DNA from: Microvirga lotononidis
GTDB taxonomy: Bacteria; Pseudomonadota; Alphaproteobacteria; Rhizobiales; Beijerinckiaceae
Length of the DNA: 64,000 nucleotides
Reading direction: 5' to 3'
NCBI RefSeq assembly: GCF_034627025.1
Contig: NZ_CP141048.1
Coordinates: 1,624,001-1,688,000, forward strand
A model generated the notes under the pieces. The model made no database searches. It was not told the origin of the DNA and saw nothing but the letters and a program-made list of their open reading frames with translations. Of this stretch, positions 51,999-61,499 are shown in pieces; positions within the stretch are counted from its first letter, which is position 1, and every line of letters begins with the position of its first letter. A program made the translations under genes and the position numbers.

Positions 51999-53297
51999 AT
52001 GAACGATCCCGCCGCAAAGCGAGGGGTGGAGAAAGCCGTGCCGATGGACCATGAAACCCCAACGGGCGCGAAGGCGGATCCCGATGTCGCGATCGTGGGC
52101 GCGGGAAGCGCCGGGATCGCGGCGGCGCGGCGCCTCCTCGCCTCGGGGCTGACGGTGACGGTGCTGGACGCGCGGAACCGGATCGGCGGGCGCACGGTCA
52201 CACGCCGCTTCAAGGGCCATCCGGTGGATCTCGGCGCCCATTGGCTTCATGCCGGTCCGATCAATCCTCTCGTGAAGCTCGGTCATCGGCGCGGCGAGCC
52301 CCTGCGCCGGGCGCCCGTGGACGGACATTTCTTCGTCCGCGGCCGGCCGGGCACCCGAACCGAGCGGGCGGCTCTCGACCGCGCCTTCGACATGGCCGAC
52401 CGGGCCATGACCCAGGCGGCCAGGGCCCGGGAGGATCAGCCCGCGGCCGCCGCGCTTCCGCCGATGGGTCCGCAGGGGCGGCGGGTCGCGGCCATCCATG
52501 GCCTGGTGTCGGGCCGGCCGCTCGACGAAGTGAGCCTGCACGATTTTCCGAGCATGGAATATGCGGACAACCTCTTCATCGCCGGCGGGCTCGGCGCCTA
52601 TGTGAGCCGCCTCGCCCATCATCTCCCCGTGCGGCTCGGCACGGCCGTCCATCGCATCGACTGGTCCGGCGCGGGCGTGGGAATCGAGACGTCGTCCGGA
52701 ACGCTCCGGGCCCGGGCCGTCATCGTCACCGCCCCGATGGCGGTGCTGCAGCAGGAGGCAATCCGCTTTGCGCCCGCCCTGCCCCATCCCGTGGCGGCAG
52801 CGATCAACGGCTTCACGCAGGGCGTCTACGAGCACGTGATCCTGCACTGGCCGGACTCGCCCTTTCGCGGCGCGGACCGTCTGGCGAGCCTCCCCGGGAC
52901 GCACCGGCAGCCGCCGGGGCTCCTGACCCGGATCGACGGCACGCCATTCCACTTCTTCGAACTCGATCAGCCTGCCGCTTCCTCCTTCGACCGGCGGGAC
53001 GTCCACGCGCCCTACCGCTATGCCCGCGCGGTGCTGGCCGAGCAGTTCGGCCACCGGGCGATCCGCAACCTCGCGACCCTGCGCAGCACCGCTTGGCGGC
53101 ACGATCCCTGGTCGCGTGCCTCCTGGGCCGTGGTCCCACCGGGGCTCTATGCCATCCGGGACCGCCTGAAGGCGCCGGTCGGGGAGCGGATCTGGTTTGC
53201 CGGTGAGGCGCTCTCGCGGGCCCAATGGGGCACGGCCGGAGGAGCCTGGGAAGAAGGCGAAAGGGCGGCCGGCGAGATCATCGCCATGCTGCGCTGA
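51999..53297 (+). CDS. FAD-dependent amine oxidase family protein
   Basis: This 432-residue flavoenzyme has the FAD-binding VAIVGAGSAGIAAARRLLAS near residue 31 and the GG-doublet motif RNRIGGRTVTRRF near residue 61. The C-terminal FAD motif IWFAGEALSRAQWGTAGGAW follows near residue 396. It is similar in design to monoamine and polyamine oxidases. No signal peptide is seen. The substrate is unknown. Confidence 0.88.
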   Translation: MNDPAAKRGVEKAVPMDHETPTGAKADPDVAIVGAGSAGIAAARRLLASGLTVTVLDARNRIGGRTVTRRFKGHPVDLGAHWLHAGPINPLVKLGHRRGEPLRRAPVDGHFFVRGRPGTRTERAALDRAFDMADRAMTQAARAREDQPAAAALPPMGPQGRRVAAIHGLVSGRPLDEVSLHDFPSMEYADNLFIAGGLGAYVSRLAHHLPVRLGTAVHRIDWSGAGVGIETSSGTLRARAVIVTAPMAVLQQEAIRFAPALPHPVAAAINGFTQGVYEHVILHWPDSPFRGADRLASLPGTHRQPPGLLTRIDGTPFHFFELDQPAASSFDRRDVHAPYRYARAVLAEQFGHRAIRNLATLRSTAWRHDPWSRASWAVVPPGLYAIRDRLKAPVGERIWFAGEALSRAQWGTAGGAWEEGERAAGEIIAMLR

Positions 53298-53303
53298 CAG
53301 CGC

Positions 53304-53582
53304 TCAGGACTGAGCCAGGCCGTTGACCAGCTGGGTGCGGACCCAGGTCACGGCATCGTCGAGAGTGGCGAGAACCGGCGGCGTCGTGCTGAGCAGGCCA
53401 CTGCAGGGGCCGAAGCCCGCTTCCAGGAACCAGCCGCCGGCCCGCTCGTCCCCGCCGACGGTCTCCTCCGGCGTCACCCAGGTGAAGACCGCCACCAGCT
53501 GCCCATCCGCGAGAACGAGCTGTCCCTCGTGCCTGCCGCCATCCGCCAGAACTGGCATCTCTTGGAGAGTAATGTCGCTCAT
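53304..53582 (-). CDS. Small hypothetical protein
   Basis: This is a 92-residue acidic protein with predicted beta strands (EGQLVLADGQLVAVFTWV) and a C-terminal helix with TLDDAVTWVRTQL. It is not recognised. It is convergent with the amine oxidase gene and immediately downstream of a Crp/Fnr-type gene on the same strand, so it may share its transcript. Confidence 0.6.
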   Translation of the reverse strand: MSDITLQEMPVLADGGRHEGQLVLADGQLVAVFTWVTPEETVGGDERAGGWFLEAGFGPCSGLLSTTPPVLATLDDAVTWVRTQLVNGLAQS

Positions 53583-53596
53583 GGTCCATCCGAGGG

Positions 53597-54322
53597 TCAG
53601 GGCTGCCGGTCTTCGTTCTGAAGGCTGAGATAGGTCGAGGTGAACTCACCCACCTTCTTCAACCGTTCCCAGTCGAGAATGGTCAACGCGTCACCCTGGA
53701 AACGGATCAATCCTTCCTTGCGCAGTTCCTGCAGCACGCGGTTCACGTGAACCGTCGACAGTCCGAGCGTATCACCGAGCTCCGCCTGCGTGATGGGAAG
53801 CTGGATCGTGTCGCCCTCGACATGGCCGATCGCCTTCAGGCGAAGATACAACTCGCAGATCAGATGCGCCATGTGGGCCGTCGCGGACAAGCGGCCCATG
53901 GCCGTGAGCCATTCCCGGTGGACGGCGCCGTCGATCAGGGTGTTGAGCCAGAGCAGACGGGTGAGATGAGGGTATTCGTCGGTGATCCGCTCGAGCGTGG
54001 CATGCGGGACGAGGGCGATGCGGCAATTGGTGAGCGCCAGCACGCCATGGTCCATCGTCTTCAGGAGAAAGCTGTGCAGGTCGATGAAGTCTCCGGCGAC
54101 GTGGATCGCCGAGATCTGCCGCCGACCGTTCGAGACGATCTTGTAGCGGGCCGCGAAACCTTCCAGGAGCAGCGAGCTATCCGTCGGGCGATCGCCCTCC
54201 CGAATGATGTCCTCGTCGGCGTCGACGATGCGAACGCGGGCGATGGCATTGTCGAGAGCCCTCTTCTCGTCGTCGGAGAGCCGGTCGTATTTCTCGAGCT
54301 TCAGGATCAGGGAATTGGTCAT
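53597..54322 (-). CDS. Crp/Fnr family transcriptional regulator
   Basis: This 241-residue regulator has an N-terminal cyclic-nucleotide-binding-like barrel (EDIIREGDRPTDSSLLLEGF near residue 40) and a C-terminal winged HTH (ITQAELGDTLGLSTVHVNRV). FNR-type cysteines are absent, so it is probably not an oxygen sensor. The ATG at 54322 gives the usual MTNSLILKLE start; one 9 bases upstream is possible. No strong ribosome site was seen for either. Confidence 0.86.
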   Translation of the reverse strand: MTNSLILKLEKYDRLSDDEKRALDNAIARVRIVDADEDIIREGDRPTDSSLLLEGFAARYKIVSNGRRQISAIHVAGDFIDLHSFLLKTMDHGVLALTNCRIALVPHATLERITDEYPHLTRLLWLNTLIDGAVHREWLTAMGRLSATAHMAHLICELYLRLKAIGHVEGDTIQLPITQAELGDTLGLSTVHVNRVLQELRKEGLIRFQGDALTILDWERLKKVGEFTSTYLSLQNEDRQP

Positions 54323-54624
54323 CAAGGCCATGGGAGGTAAGGACGCTCCTGTTCTGGCCAAACTCCCTTCTCAGCCGCACTCACATATGTTTATGCTCAA
54401 GATGGATTTTGGTCGCACGGGATTGCGACCCACATTTTCGCCCCTGGCGAAGAAGTGCTCCATTGTCCGGAAAGGAAGGGGCCGAGTTCCCGGCCCGGAC
54501 ACGGCACCCGGTCATGCGCGTCGGTCCGGACGCCCCGCCTCCATCGGAATCGTCAGGTAACTCGCACGGCAAGAGGGATCTGCGGCGCTCGCCGGCAGGA
54601 CGACGTCCTTCGTCCCAGGGCCGT

Positions 54625-55617
54625 TCAGAGCATGCTGGGCAGGACGCGATCGGGCGGCTTGTGGCCGTCGACGAAGGCCCGGATGTTGACGATGACCTTC
54701 TCGCCCATGGCCACGCGTCCCTCGTGGGTGGCCGAGCCCATGTGCGGCAGCAGCACCACCTTGCCCTGCTTGGCGAGGCGCACGAGGCGCGGATTGACCG
54801 CCGGCTCCTCTTCGAACACGTCGAGCCCCGCCCCCGCGATGGCGCCGGCTTCGATGAGCTTGGTGAGTGCGCCCTCGTCGATGATCTCGCCGCGGGCGGT
54901 GTTCACCAGGATCGCGTCGGGCTTCATGAGCTTGAGGCGCCGCGCCGAGAGCAGGTGATAGGTGGCCGGGGTATGCGGGCAGTTCACGGACACGATGTCC
55001 ATGCGGGCCAGCATCTGGTCGAGCGATTCCCAATAGGTCGCCTCGAGTTCCGCCTCGATCTTCGGCGGCACGTGGCGCCGGTTGTGATAGTGGATCGACA
55101 GGCCGAAGGCCTTGGCGCGCCGGGCAAGCGCCTGGCCGATGCGGCCCATGCCGACGATGCCGAGGCGCTTTCCGGTGATGCGCCGGCCCAGCATCCAGGT
55201 CGGCGACCAGCCGGCCCAGGTGCCGTCCGGGATCACGCGGGCGCCTTCCGGAATGCGGCGGGCGACTGCCAGGATCAGCGCCATGGTCATGTCGGCCGTA
55301 TCCTCGGTCAGCACCCCGGGTGTGTTGGTGACGGCGATCCCCCTGGCGGCGGCCACCGTCACGTCGATGTTGTCGACGCCGTTGCCGAAATTGGCGATGA
55401 GCTTCAGATTGGGCCCCGCCTGCTCCAGCACGGGCGGGCCGATCTCGTCCGTAATGGTCGGCACCAGCACGTCCGCCGTCCTGACGGCCTCCACCAGCTC
55501 CTCGGGCGAAAGAGGCTTGTCCTCGAGGTTGAGGCGCGTGTCGAACAATTCGCGCAGGCGCGTCTCGATCACGTCGGGCAGGCGGCGGGTGACAACGACG
55601 ACAGGTCTCTTCTTCAT
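54625..55617 (-). CDS. D-2-hydroxyacid dehydrogenase (glyoxylate/hydroxypyruvate reductase-like)
   Basis: This 330-residue NAD(P)-dependent enzyme has the Rossmann motif LGIVGMGRIGQALARRAKAF near residue 152. The catalytic Arg is in LVNTARGEIIDEGAL, the Glu in LDVFEEEP, and the His in LLPHMGSATHEGR. FGNGVDNIDVTVAAARGI is in place of the usual AGYDNVD. It resembles GhrB/GyaR-type reductases. The ATG at 55617 yields MKKRPVVVV. Confidence 0.9.
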   Translation of the reverse strand: MKKRPVVVVTRRLPDVIETRLRELFDTRLNLEDKPLSPEELVEAVRTADVLVPTITDEIGPPVLEQAGPNLKLIANFGNGVDNIDVTVAAARGIAVTNTPGVLTEDTADMTMALILAVARRIPEGARVIPDGTWAGWSPTWMLGRRITGKRLGIVGMGRIGQALARRAKAFGLSIHYHNRRHVPPKIEAELEATYWESLDQMLARMDIVSVNCPHTPATYHLLSARRLKLMKPDAILVNTARGEIIDEGALTKLIEAGAIAGAGLDVFEEEPAVNPRLVRLAKQGKVVLLPHMGSATHEGRVAMGEKVIVNIRAFVDGHKPPDRVLPSML

Positions 55618-55781
55618 CGACTTCAAGCGTCCCCGGCACTGAAAACCCGCGAAGTTCAGAGAGTTTCACGCTCTCTTAACCCTGCTTCGGCGATCAAAGG
55701 TGACGACGCGCCGCGTGGCGGTCTCCGTCAAGCTTCTCTACCAGAGCCTCAACCCAAGACAAAGTCACTATCGGGGGAACC

Positions 55782-56315
55782 ATGCGCAAGATCGCCCTTG
55801 CCCTTGCTCTTGTCAGCCTGAGCGCCGCAACGGCCGTCGCCCAGCAGCCCCCGGGCGGCCGTCTCGGCACGGGCCTGCCGGTGCCGCGCTACGTGAGCCT
55901 CAAGACCGACCGGGTGAACCTGCGCGAGGGGCCATCCAAGGATCACAGGACGGCCTGGGTGTTCCAGCGGGCCGGCCTGCCGGTGGAGATCATCGCCGAA
56001 TACGAGACCTGGCGGCGCATCCGCGACTCGGAGGGCACGGAAGGCTGGGTTCTCCATTCCCTCCTGTCGGGCCGGCGCACGGCGCTCGTCATGCCCTGGG
56101 CCAAGGGCAACCAGCCGCCGATCAGCCTGTTCGACAAGGCCGACGAGAAGGGCGGCGTGGCGGCCCACCTGCAGCCGGGGGTGATCACCAACATCAAGGG
56201 CTGCGACGGCAAATGGTGCCGGGTGGTGATCGTTCTGGACGGCGCCCGGGACGTGGACGGCTACATCCAGCAGGAGAAGCTCTGGGGCGTCTACCCCAAC
56301 GAGACCGTGGAATAG
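55782..56315 (+). CDS. Secreted SH3-domain protein
   Basis: This 177-residue protein has a signal peptide (MRKIALALALVSLSAATAVA). It carries two SH3-like stretches (KTDRVNLREGPSKDHRTAWV near residue 45, and GVITNIKGCDGKWCRVVI near residue 138), matching the bacterial SH3_4 family that binds cell-wall material. It is probably periplasmic. GGGGG lies upstream of the ATG. Confidence 0.85.
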   Translation: MRKIALALALVSLSAATAVAQQPPGGRLGTGLPVPRYVSLKTDRVNLREGPSKDHRTAWVFQRAGLPVEIIAEYETWRRIRDSEGTEGWVLHSLLSGRRTALVMPWAKGNQPPISLFDKADEKGGVAAHLQPGVITNIKGCDGKWCRVVIVLDGARDVDGYIQQEKLWGVYPNETVE

Positions 56316-56389
56316 GCCTTTACCGTTTTATCAAGCTTTCGAGCCTTAAAAAGGAAACACCGTTTCCTTTCATCCGAAGACACGCCCTC

Positions 56390-56539
56390 ATGACGCTTTC
56401 CCTGAGCCTGAAGAACATCCTCCCGATCCTCGCCCTCGTGCTCGGGATCGCCTCGATCGTAGCACCCCGCTTCCTCAACATCTTCGTGGCCATCTTCCTG
56501 ATCGCCTATGCGTTGGTCGGGTTCGGCTTGCTGCGCTGA
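56390..56539 (+). CDS. DUF3096 small membrane protein
   Basis: This 49-residue protein consists almost entirely of two hydrophobic helices (ILPILALVLGIASIVAPRFL and FVAIFLIAYALVGFGLL). The sequence matches the DUF3096 pattern. It sits between the SH3 gene and a convergent EamA transporter. Confidence 0.75.
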   Translation: MTLSLSLKNILPILALVLGIASIVAPRFLNIFVAIFLIAYALVGFGLLR

Positions 56540-57412
56540 TCAGGCCGTCCGCCTCAGGAGCCGCCGGCCGAAGACGTTGAAGGCGAGGCCGAGGACGATG
56601 ACCGCCCCGCCGATAGCCTCGATCGGGTGCATGGCCTCGCCGAGGATGAGGGCCGAGCCCAGAATTCCCGCGACGGGAACGAACAGGGCGAACGGCGTCA
56701 CCGTGGCGGCAGGGTGGCGGGACAGGAGATAGGCCCAGATTCCGAAGGCGAAGATCGTCGTCGGATAGGCGAGATAGGCCACGGCCGCCAGGGTGTGCCC
56801 GTCGATATTCTTCAGCGCGTCGAACACCTGGGCCGGCCCGTCGAGCAACAGCGACAGGCCGAACAGCGGCAGCGGCGCGACGAGGCTCGACCAGACGATG
56901 AAGCCCAGCATGTCGACCCGCCCTGCCCGCTTCGAGACGATGTTCGCCACGCCCCAGGCGGCGGCGGCCAGCACGGTCATGAGGAAGGGAACGGCACCGC
57001 CGCCGGTCATGCGCGGCCAGGCGATGAGCACGAGGCCGGCGCTCGCCACGACGCCGCCGATCACCTGATGCGGTCCGGGGCGCTCGCCCATGGCCAGGGC
57101 GGCGAACAGAATCGTGAAGAAAACCTGCGCCTGCATGACCACCGACGCGAGGCTCGCCGGCATTCCTAAGCTGATCGCCGCGAACAGAAGCCCGAACTGG
57201 GCGACGCCGAGGAAAAAGCCGTAGGCGACGACGTTTCGCCAATCGGTCTTGGGCCTGGCCACGAAGAACACGGCCGGGAAGGCGGCGAAGAGGAAGCGCA
57301 GGGCCGCCAGCAGGAGGGGCGGCATCGTGCCGACGCCGAGCTTGATGACGACGAAGCTCAGGCCCCAGATGGCCGTGACGAGAAGGGCGACGAGGCTATG
57401 GCTGAGCGGCAT
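56540..57412 (-). CDS. EamA (DMT superfamily) transporter
   Basis: This 290-residue inner-membrane protein has ten predicted helices in two EamA repeats: WGLSFVVIKLGVGTMPPLLL near residue 16 and WGVANIVSKRAGRVDMLGFI near residue 158. Members export amino acids or metabolites. Its stop is directly adjacent to the DUF3096 stop on the other strand. Confidence 0.9.
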   Translation of the reverse strand: MPLSHSLVALLVTAIWGLSFVVIKLGVGTMPPLLLAALRFLFAAFPAVFFVARPKTDWRNVVAYGFFLGVAQFGLLFAAISLGMPASLASVVMQAQVFFTILFAALAMGERPGPHQVIGGVVASAGLVLIAWPRMTGGGAVPFLMTVLAAAAWGVANIVSKRAGRVDMLGFIVWSSLVAPLPLFGLSLLLDGPAQVFDALKNIDGHTLAAVAYLAYPTTIFAFGIWAYLLSRHPAATVTPFALFVPVAGILGSALILGEAMHPIEAIGGAVIVLGLAFNVFGRRLLRRTA

Positions 57413-57459
57413 CTGTGACCGACCGGAAGCCGCTTTTCAGACAGGAGGGAGGCGTTCGT

Positions 57460-57930
57460 TCAAGCGCCTTTACGACGAAGGCGCACGATGACCTCGACGC
57501 CCGCCACTTCCATGCCGGCGGGCGGTTCCGGCAGGTCGGCCACACTCACGGCGGCCGTCTCGGGCATGTCGACGAGCTCGCCTTCCTCCTCCAGGAAGAA
57601 GTGATGATGCTCGGTCGGGTTGGTGTCGAAATAGGCCTTGGCCCCGTCCACCGACAGCTGGCGCAGGAGGCCGGCTTCCGTGAACTGGTGCAGGGTGTTG
57701 TAGACGGTCGCCAGCGAGACCGGGACGCGGGCGCGGGACGCCTCGTCGAAGAGCATTTCAGCCGTGATGTGCCGGTCGCCCTTGCCGAACAGGAGCCAGC
57801 CCAGGGACACGCGCTGCCGGGTCGGGCGCAAGCCCACGCGGCGCAGCTTGTCCCGCAATTCGGATACGGGGCAACCCTTCCGATGCGGAGCGGTGGTGGA
57901 CTCGATATAGGCGGACAATGGATCGGTCAT
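57460..57930 (-). CDS. irr: Iron response regulator Irr (Fur family)
   Basis: This 156-residue regulator of iron and heme homeostasis in Rhizobiales has a heme-regulatory motif GCPV at residues 19-22. The winged HTH is [20 protein letters not shown], and the His-rich [17 protein letters not shown] is the second heme site in Irr. It is divergent from fabA, as in other Rhizobiales. Heme binding would trigger its degradation. Confidence 0.92.
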   Translation of the reverse strand: MTDPLSAYIESTTAPHRKGCPVSELRDKLRRVGLRPTRQRVSLGWLLFGKGDRHITAEMLFDEASRARVPVSLATVYNTLHQFTEAGLLRQLSVDGAKAYFDTNPTEHHHFFLEEEGELVDMPETAAVSVADLPEPPAGMEVAGVEVIVRLRRKGA

Positions 57931-58139
57931 CGGCGGAACTGAATGAACGGATGGGCGCTTCTACCATCACAATCATAGGAAAGCGAGAGGATTACCGCAA
58001 GGCTAACCCGGGTGCGTCGCCGGTTCCCGGAACGATGAAGAATCCCCGTTCAGGTCCCTTTGATGGATCGCCAAGCCTGTGCTACCAGAGCCCGCACCCA
58101 GGTCCCGAGGCCGTCTCGGGGCCGCTTGTTGAAGACGCG

Positions 58140-58682
58140 ATGAAAGGATCGGCATCCGGCATGGCCCGCCAGTCCAGCTTTACTTATGAAGAGCTCCTTG
58201 CCTGCGGGCGCGGAGAATTGTTCGGTCCCGGCAATGCGCAGTTGCCGCTCCCGCCCATGCTGATGTTCGACCGCATCACCTCCATCGGCGAGGATGGCGG
58301 CGCCTATGGCAAGGGCCATGTGCTGGCGGAACTCGACGTGCGGCCGGATCTCTGGTTCTTCCCCTGCCATTTCAAGGGCGACCCGGTGATGCCGGGCTGC
58401 CTGGGCTTGGACGCCCTGTGGCAGATGACGGGCTTCTTCCTCGGCTGGGGCGGCTCGCCCGGACGCGGCCGTGCGCTCGGCGTCGGCGAGGTGAAGTTCT
58501 CCGACCAGGTGCTGCCGACGGTCAAGAAGGTGGTCTACGGCGTCGACCTCAAGCGCGTCTTCCGCTCGAAGCTGGTGCTCGGCATCGCCGACGGCTGGCT
58601 GGAGGCCGACGGGCGCCGGATCTACGAGGCCAAGGACATGCGCGTCGGCCTGTTCCAGGCGGATGCGGCCGCAGGCGGCTAG
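58140..58682 (+). CDS. fabA: 3-hydroxydecanoyl-ACP dehydratase/isomerase FabA
   Basis: This 180-residue cytosolic enzyme makes the cis double bond in anaerobic-type unsaturated fatty acid synthesis. It has the hot-dog fold motif [12 protein letters not shown] and the active-site His in [20 protein letters not shown] near residue 79. The ATG at 58140 is used; MARQSSF at 58161 is also possible. It is followed by fabB and fabI, and irr is divergent upstream. Confidence 0.94.
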   Translation: MKGSASGMARQSSFTYEELLACGRGELFGPGNAQLPLPPMLMFDRITSIGEDGGAYGKGHVLAELDVRPDLWFFPCHFKGDPVMPGCLGLDALWQMTGFFLGWGGSPGRGRALGVGEVKFSDQVLPTVKKVVYGVDLKRVFRSKLVLGIADGWLEADGRRIYEAKDMRVGLFQADAAAGG

Positions 58683-58754
58683 ATTTCAGGTGCTGACCAA
58701 AGGTCAGCACCGGTCCCATCCTATTGACAAAGCGTATTCTTTTTTAAAGAACCG

Positions 58755-58783
58755 ACCCTGCCGCGAAGCGGCGGGGCCTTTCC
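58755..58783 (+). terminator. Hairpin between fabA and fabB
   Basis: CCCTGCCGC and GCGGCGGGG form a GC-rich stem around GAA, followed by CCTTTCC. It lies 73 bases after fabA and could limit read-through into fabB. A TTGACA-like sequence lies upstream at about 58724. Confidence 0.5.
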
Positions 58784-58896
58784 ATGGGATCACGCTTTCA
58801 TCCCATTCGCATGGCTCAGTGTTGAGAATGAGCAGGATCGACCTTACGTGTTGAACCGCTAAGGCAGATAGTGAAGATCCTTTGAAGAGGTAGGCT

Positions 58897-60120
58897 ATGA
58901 GGCGCGTCGTCGTCACCGGAATGGGCATCGTGTCGTCCATCGGCAACAACACGCAGGAGGTGCTTGCCTCTCTGCGCGAAGCGAAGTCCGGGATCAGCAA
59001 GGCCGAAGATTACACGAAATACGGCTTCCGCTGCCAGGTTCACGGCGCTCCCAGCCTGAACCCCGAAGAGATCGTCGACCGGCGCGCCATGCGCTTCCAC
59101 GCCCGGGGCACCGCCTGGAACCATGTGGCCATGGACCAGGCGATCCGGGACGCCGGTCTGGAGGAGAACGAGATCTCCAACGAGCGCACGGGCATCATCA
59201 TGGGCTCGGGCGGTCCGTCCACCCGCGTGATCATGGAAGCGGCCGACATCACCCGCGAGAAGGGTCCCAAGCGCATTGGCCCCTTCGCCGTGCCGAAGGC
59301 GATGTCCTCCACGGCCTCGGCCACGCTCGCGACCTGGTTCAAGATCAAGGGCGTGAACTATTCGATCTCGTCCGCCTGCGCGACCTCGAATCACTGCGTC
59401 GGCAATGCCTACGAGATGATCCAGTACGGCAAGCAGGACGTGATGTTCGCCGGCGGCTGCGAGGACCTGGACTGGACCATGTCCAACCTCTTCGACGCCA
59501 TGGGCGCCATGTCCACCAAGTACAACGACACTCCGGCCCGGGCCTCCCGCGCCTATGACGCCAACCGCGACGGCTTCGTCATCGCCGGCGGCGCCGGCGT
59601 GCTGGTGCTGGAGGAGCTGGAGCACGCCAAGGCGCGCGGCGCCCGCATCTACGGCGAGATCGTCGGCTACGGCATGACCTCGGACGGCTACGACATGGTC
59701 GCTCCGTCGGGCGAGGGCGCGATCCGCTGCATGCGCATGGCCCTCAAGGACGTCCATAACCCGATCGACTACATCAACCCGCACGCCACCTCGACCCCCG
59801 TGGGCGACCAGAAGGAGATCGAGGCCATCCGCCAGGTCTTCGGTTCGGGCGACAAGTGCCCGCCGATCTCTGCGACGAAATCGCTCACCGGCCACTCGCT
59901 CGGCGCCACGGGCGTGCAGGAGGCGATCTACTCGCTCCTGATGATGAACAACCGCTTCATCTGCGAGAGCGCCCATATCGATGAACTCGACCCCGAGTTC
60001 GCCGACATGAACATCGTCCGCAAGCGCATCGACGATGCCGGCATCGACACGGTTCTGTCCAATTCCTTCGGCTTCGGCGGCACCAATGCCACACTCGTCT
60101 TCAGCCGTTACAACGGATAA
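58897..60120 (+). CDS. fabB: 3-oxoacyl-ACP synthase I FabB
   Basis: This 407-residue condensing enzyme elongates unsaturated acyl chains. The catalytic Cys is in [17 protein letters not shown] near residue 163. The two histidines are in [11 protein letters not shown] (near 298) and TGHSLGATG (near 333), completing the Cys-His-His triad. The Gly-rich end [14 protein letters not shown] is present. It pairs with fabA upstream, as in E. coli-type FabA/FabB systems. Confidence 0.95.
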   Translation: MRRVVVTGMGIVSSIGNNTQEVLASLREAKSGISKAEDYTKYGFRCQVHGAPSLNPEEIVDRRAMRFHARGTAWNHVAMDQAIRDAGLEENEISNERTGIIMGSGGPSTRVIMEAADITREKGPKRIGPFAVPKAMSSTASATLATWFKIKGVNYSISSACATSNHCVGNAYEMIQYGKQDVMFAGGCEDLDWTMSNLFDAMGAMSTKYNDTPARASRAYDANRDGFVIAGGAGVLVLEELEHAKARGARIYGEIVGYGMTSDGYDMVAPSGEGAIRCMRMALKDVHNPIDYINPHATSTPVGDQKEIEAIRQVFGSGDKCPPISATKSLTGHSLGATGVQEAIYSLLMMNNRFICESAHIDELDPEFADMNIVRKRIDDAGIDTVLSNSFGFGGTNATLVFSRYNG

Positions 60121-60278
60121 GACTCTGTCATAAACCTGAGACGGCTCCATGCGATGCCCCGGATATTCCTGGGGGACCTCGCATGGACACGCTGAATCAC
60201 ACCATTCTTCCGGCTCGCGATGCACACTTTCATAACAATTGGCGTCGCACGATGGAGCCGATGCATAGGGGGACCCAA

Positions 60279-61109
60279 GTGACCGGTCTGATGCAAGGAA
60301 AGCGCGGCCTCATCATGGGCGTCGCCAACGACCACTCCATCGCCTGGGGCATTGCCAAGACCCTGGCCCAGCACGGGGCGGAGCTCGCCTTCACCTATCA
60401 GGGCGAGGCTCTCGGCAAGCGCGTTGCTCCCCTTGCGCAATCGCTCGGCTCCGAGCTCGTCCTTCCCTGCGACGTGGAGGATATCGCCTCCGTCGATGCG
60501 GTGTTCGACACCCTCGACAGGACGTGGGACGGCCTCGACTTCGTGGTCCACGCCATCGGCTTTTCCGACAAGTCGCAGCTCAAGGGCTCCTATGTGGACG
60601 TCACCACCCGCGAGAACTTTTCCCGCACCATGGTGATCTCCTGCTTCTCCTTCACGGAGATCGCCCAGCGCGCCGCCAAGCGCATGAGGAACGGCGGCTC
60701 GCTCCTGACCCTCACCTATGGCGGCTCCACCCGCGTGATGCCGAACTACAACGTGATGGGCGTGGCCAAGGCGGCGCTCGAAGCCTCCATGCGCTACATC
60801 GCGTCCGACCTCGGCCCGAAGGGGATCCGCTGCAACGCGATCTCGGCCGGTCCCGTGCGCACGCTCGCCGGCGCCGGCATCTCCGACGCACGCCTCATGT
60901 TCACCTACCAGAAGGCCCATGCTCCCCTGCGCCGCACGGTGACCATCGAGGATATCGGCGGCTCGGCCCTCTACCTGCTCTCCGACCTCGCCAACGGCGT
61001 GACCGGCGAGATCCATTACGTGGATTCGGGCTACAACATCATCTCGATGCCGCGTCCCGAGATCCTGAAGGCTCAGGACGCCGCCGGCGTGACGGGCGAA
61101 GAGGATTAG
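60279..61109 (+). CDS. fabI: Enoyl-ACP reductase FabI
   Basis: This 276-residue NADH-dependent enzyme completes the elongation cycle. It has the N-terminal GLIMGVANDHSIAWGIAKTL and the catalytic Tyr/Lys pair in NYNVMGVAKAALEASMRY near residue 156. The GTG at 60279 is preferred because AGGGGG lies 6 bases upstream and it gives the normal FabI start MTGLMQGKRG; an ATG at 60252 would add nine residues. Confidence 0.94.
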   Translation: MTGLMQGKRGLIMGVANDHSIAWGIAKTLAQHGAELAFTYQGEALGKRVAPLAQSLGSELVLPCDVEDIASVDAVFDTLDRTWDGLDFVVHAIGFSDKSQLKGSYVDVTTRENFSRTMVISCFSFTEIAQRAAKRMRNGGSLLTLTYGGSTRVMPNYNVMGVAKAALEASMRYIASDLGPKGIRCNAISAGPVRTLAGAGISDARLMFTYQKAHAPLRRTVTIEDIGGSALYLLSDLANGVTGEIHYVDSGYNIISMPRPEILKAQDAAGVTGEED

Positions 61110-61220
61110 AGCATCAAGCGCGAAAACGGGCGCCGGTTTCACGCGAAAAGATGCGCGAGACCAAAACGCTCAAGCATCGAATCGGGTCCCGAACGGCAGG
61201 CCTGCCTTTGGGATCCGATG
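61107..61220. repeat. Dispersed Rhizobiales-type repeat after fabI
   Basis: It starts at the fabI stop with AGAGCATCAAGCGCGAAAAC, contains GCCGGTTTCACGCGAAAAG and closes near 61219 with GATCCGATGC. The outer GCATC and GATGC sequences can pair. Like the copies at 24033 and 51105, it begins at a gene end. Confidence 0.6.
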
Positions 61221-61499
61221 CCTCGGAGGCTGTTTGGCAGTCGGTTGCCGGCCTCATGGTTCGCGGCCTCGGACGCCGGTGCGCCTGCCCGTTCTTAACC
61301 TTATCAATAAATCATCAATAAAGAACAGCCGCTCCAAGGTCTGGGAAAGACCGTGCAAGTCCATCCCTCCTGATGGACAGACATTGCGATATAGGCCAAG
61401 AATTTATTCGATATTCGCGGCGTTTCGGTTTGCGGCATGCGTTGGAATGAAGATGTTGGTTTTAATTCTGCCAACGAGTTGGTTCGTCATGACTTGCTC
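61221..61499. other. Intergenic region before the GGDEF-EAL gene
   Basis: About 280 bases, AT-richer on the right side, that should hold the promoter of the signalling gene. A 28-residue-type hydrophobic frame near 61450 (MLVLILPTSWFVM) is not convincing. Nothing else is recognised. Confidence 0.4.
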
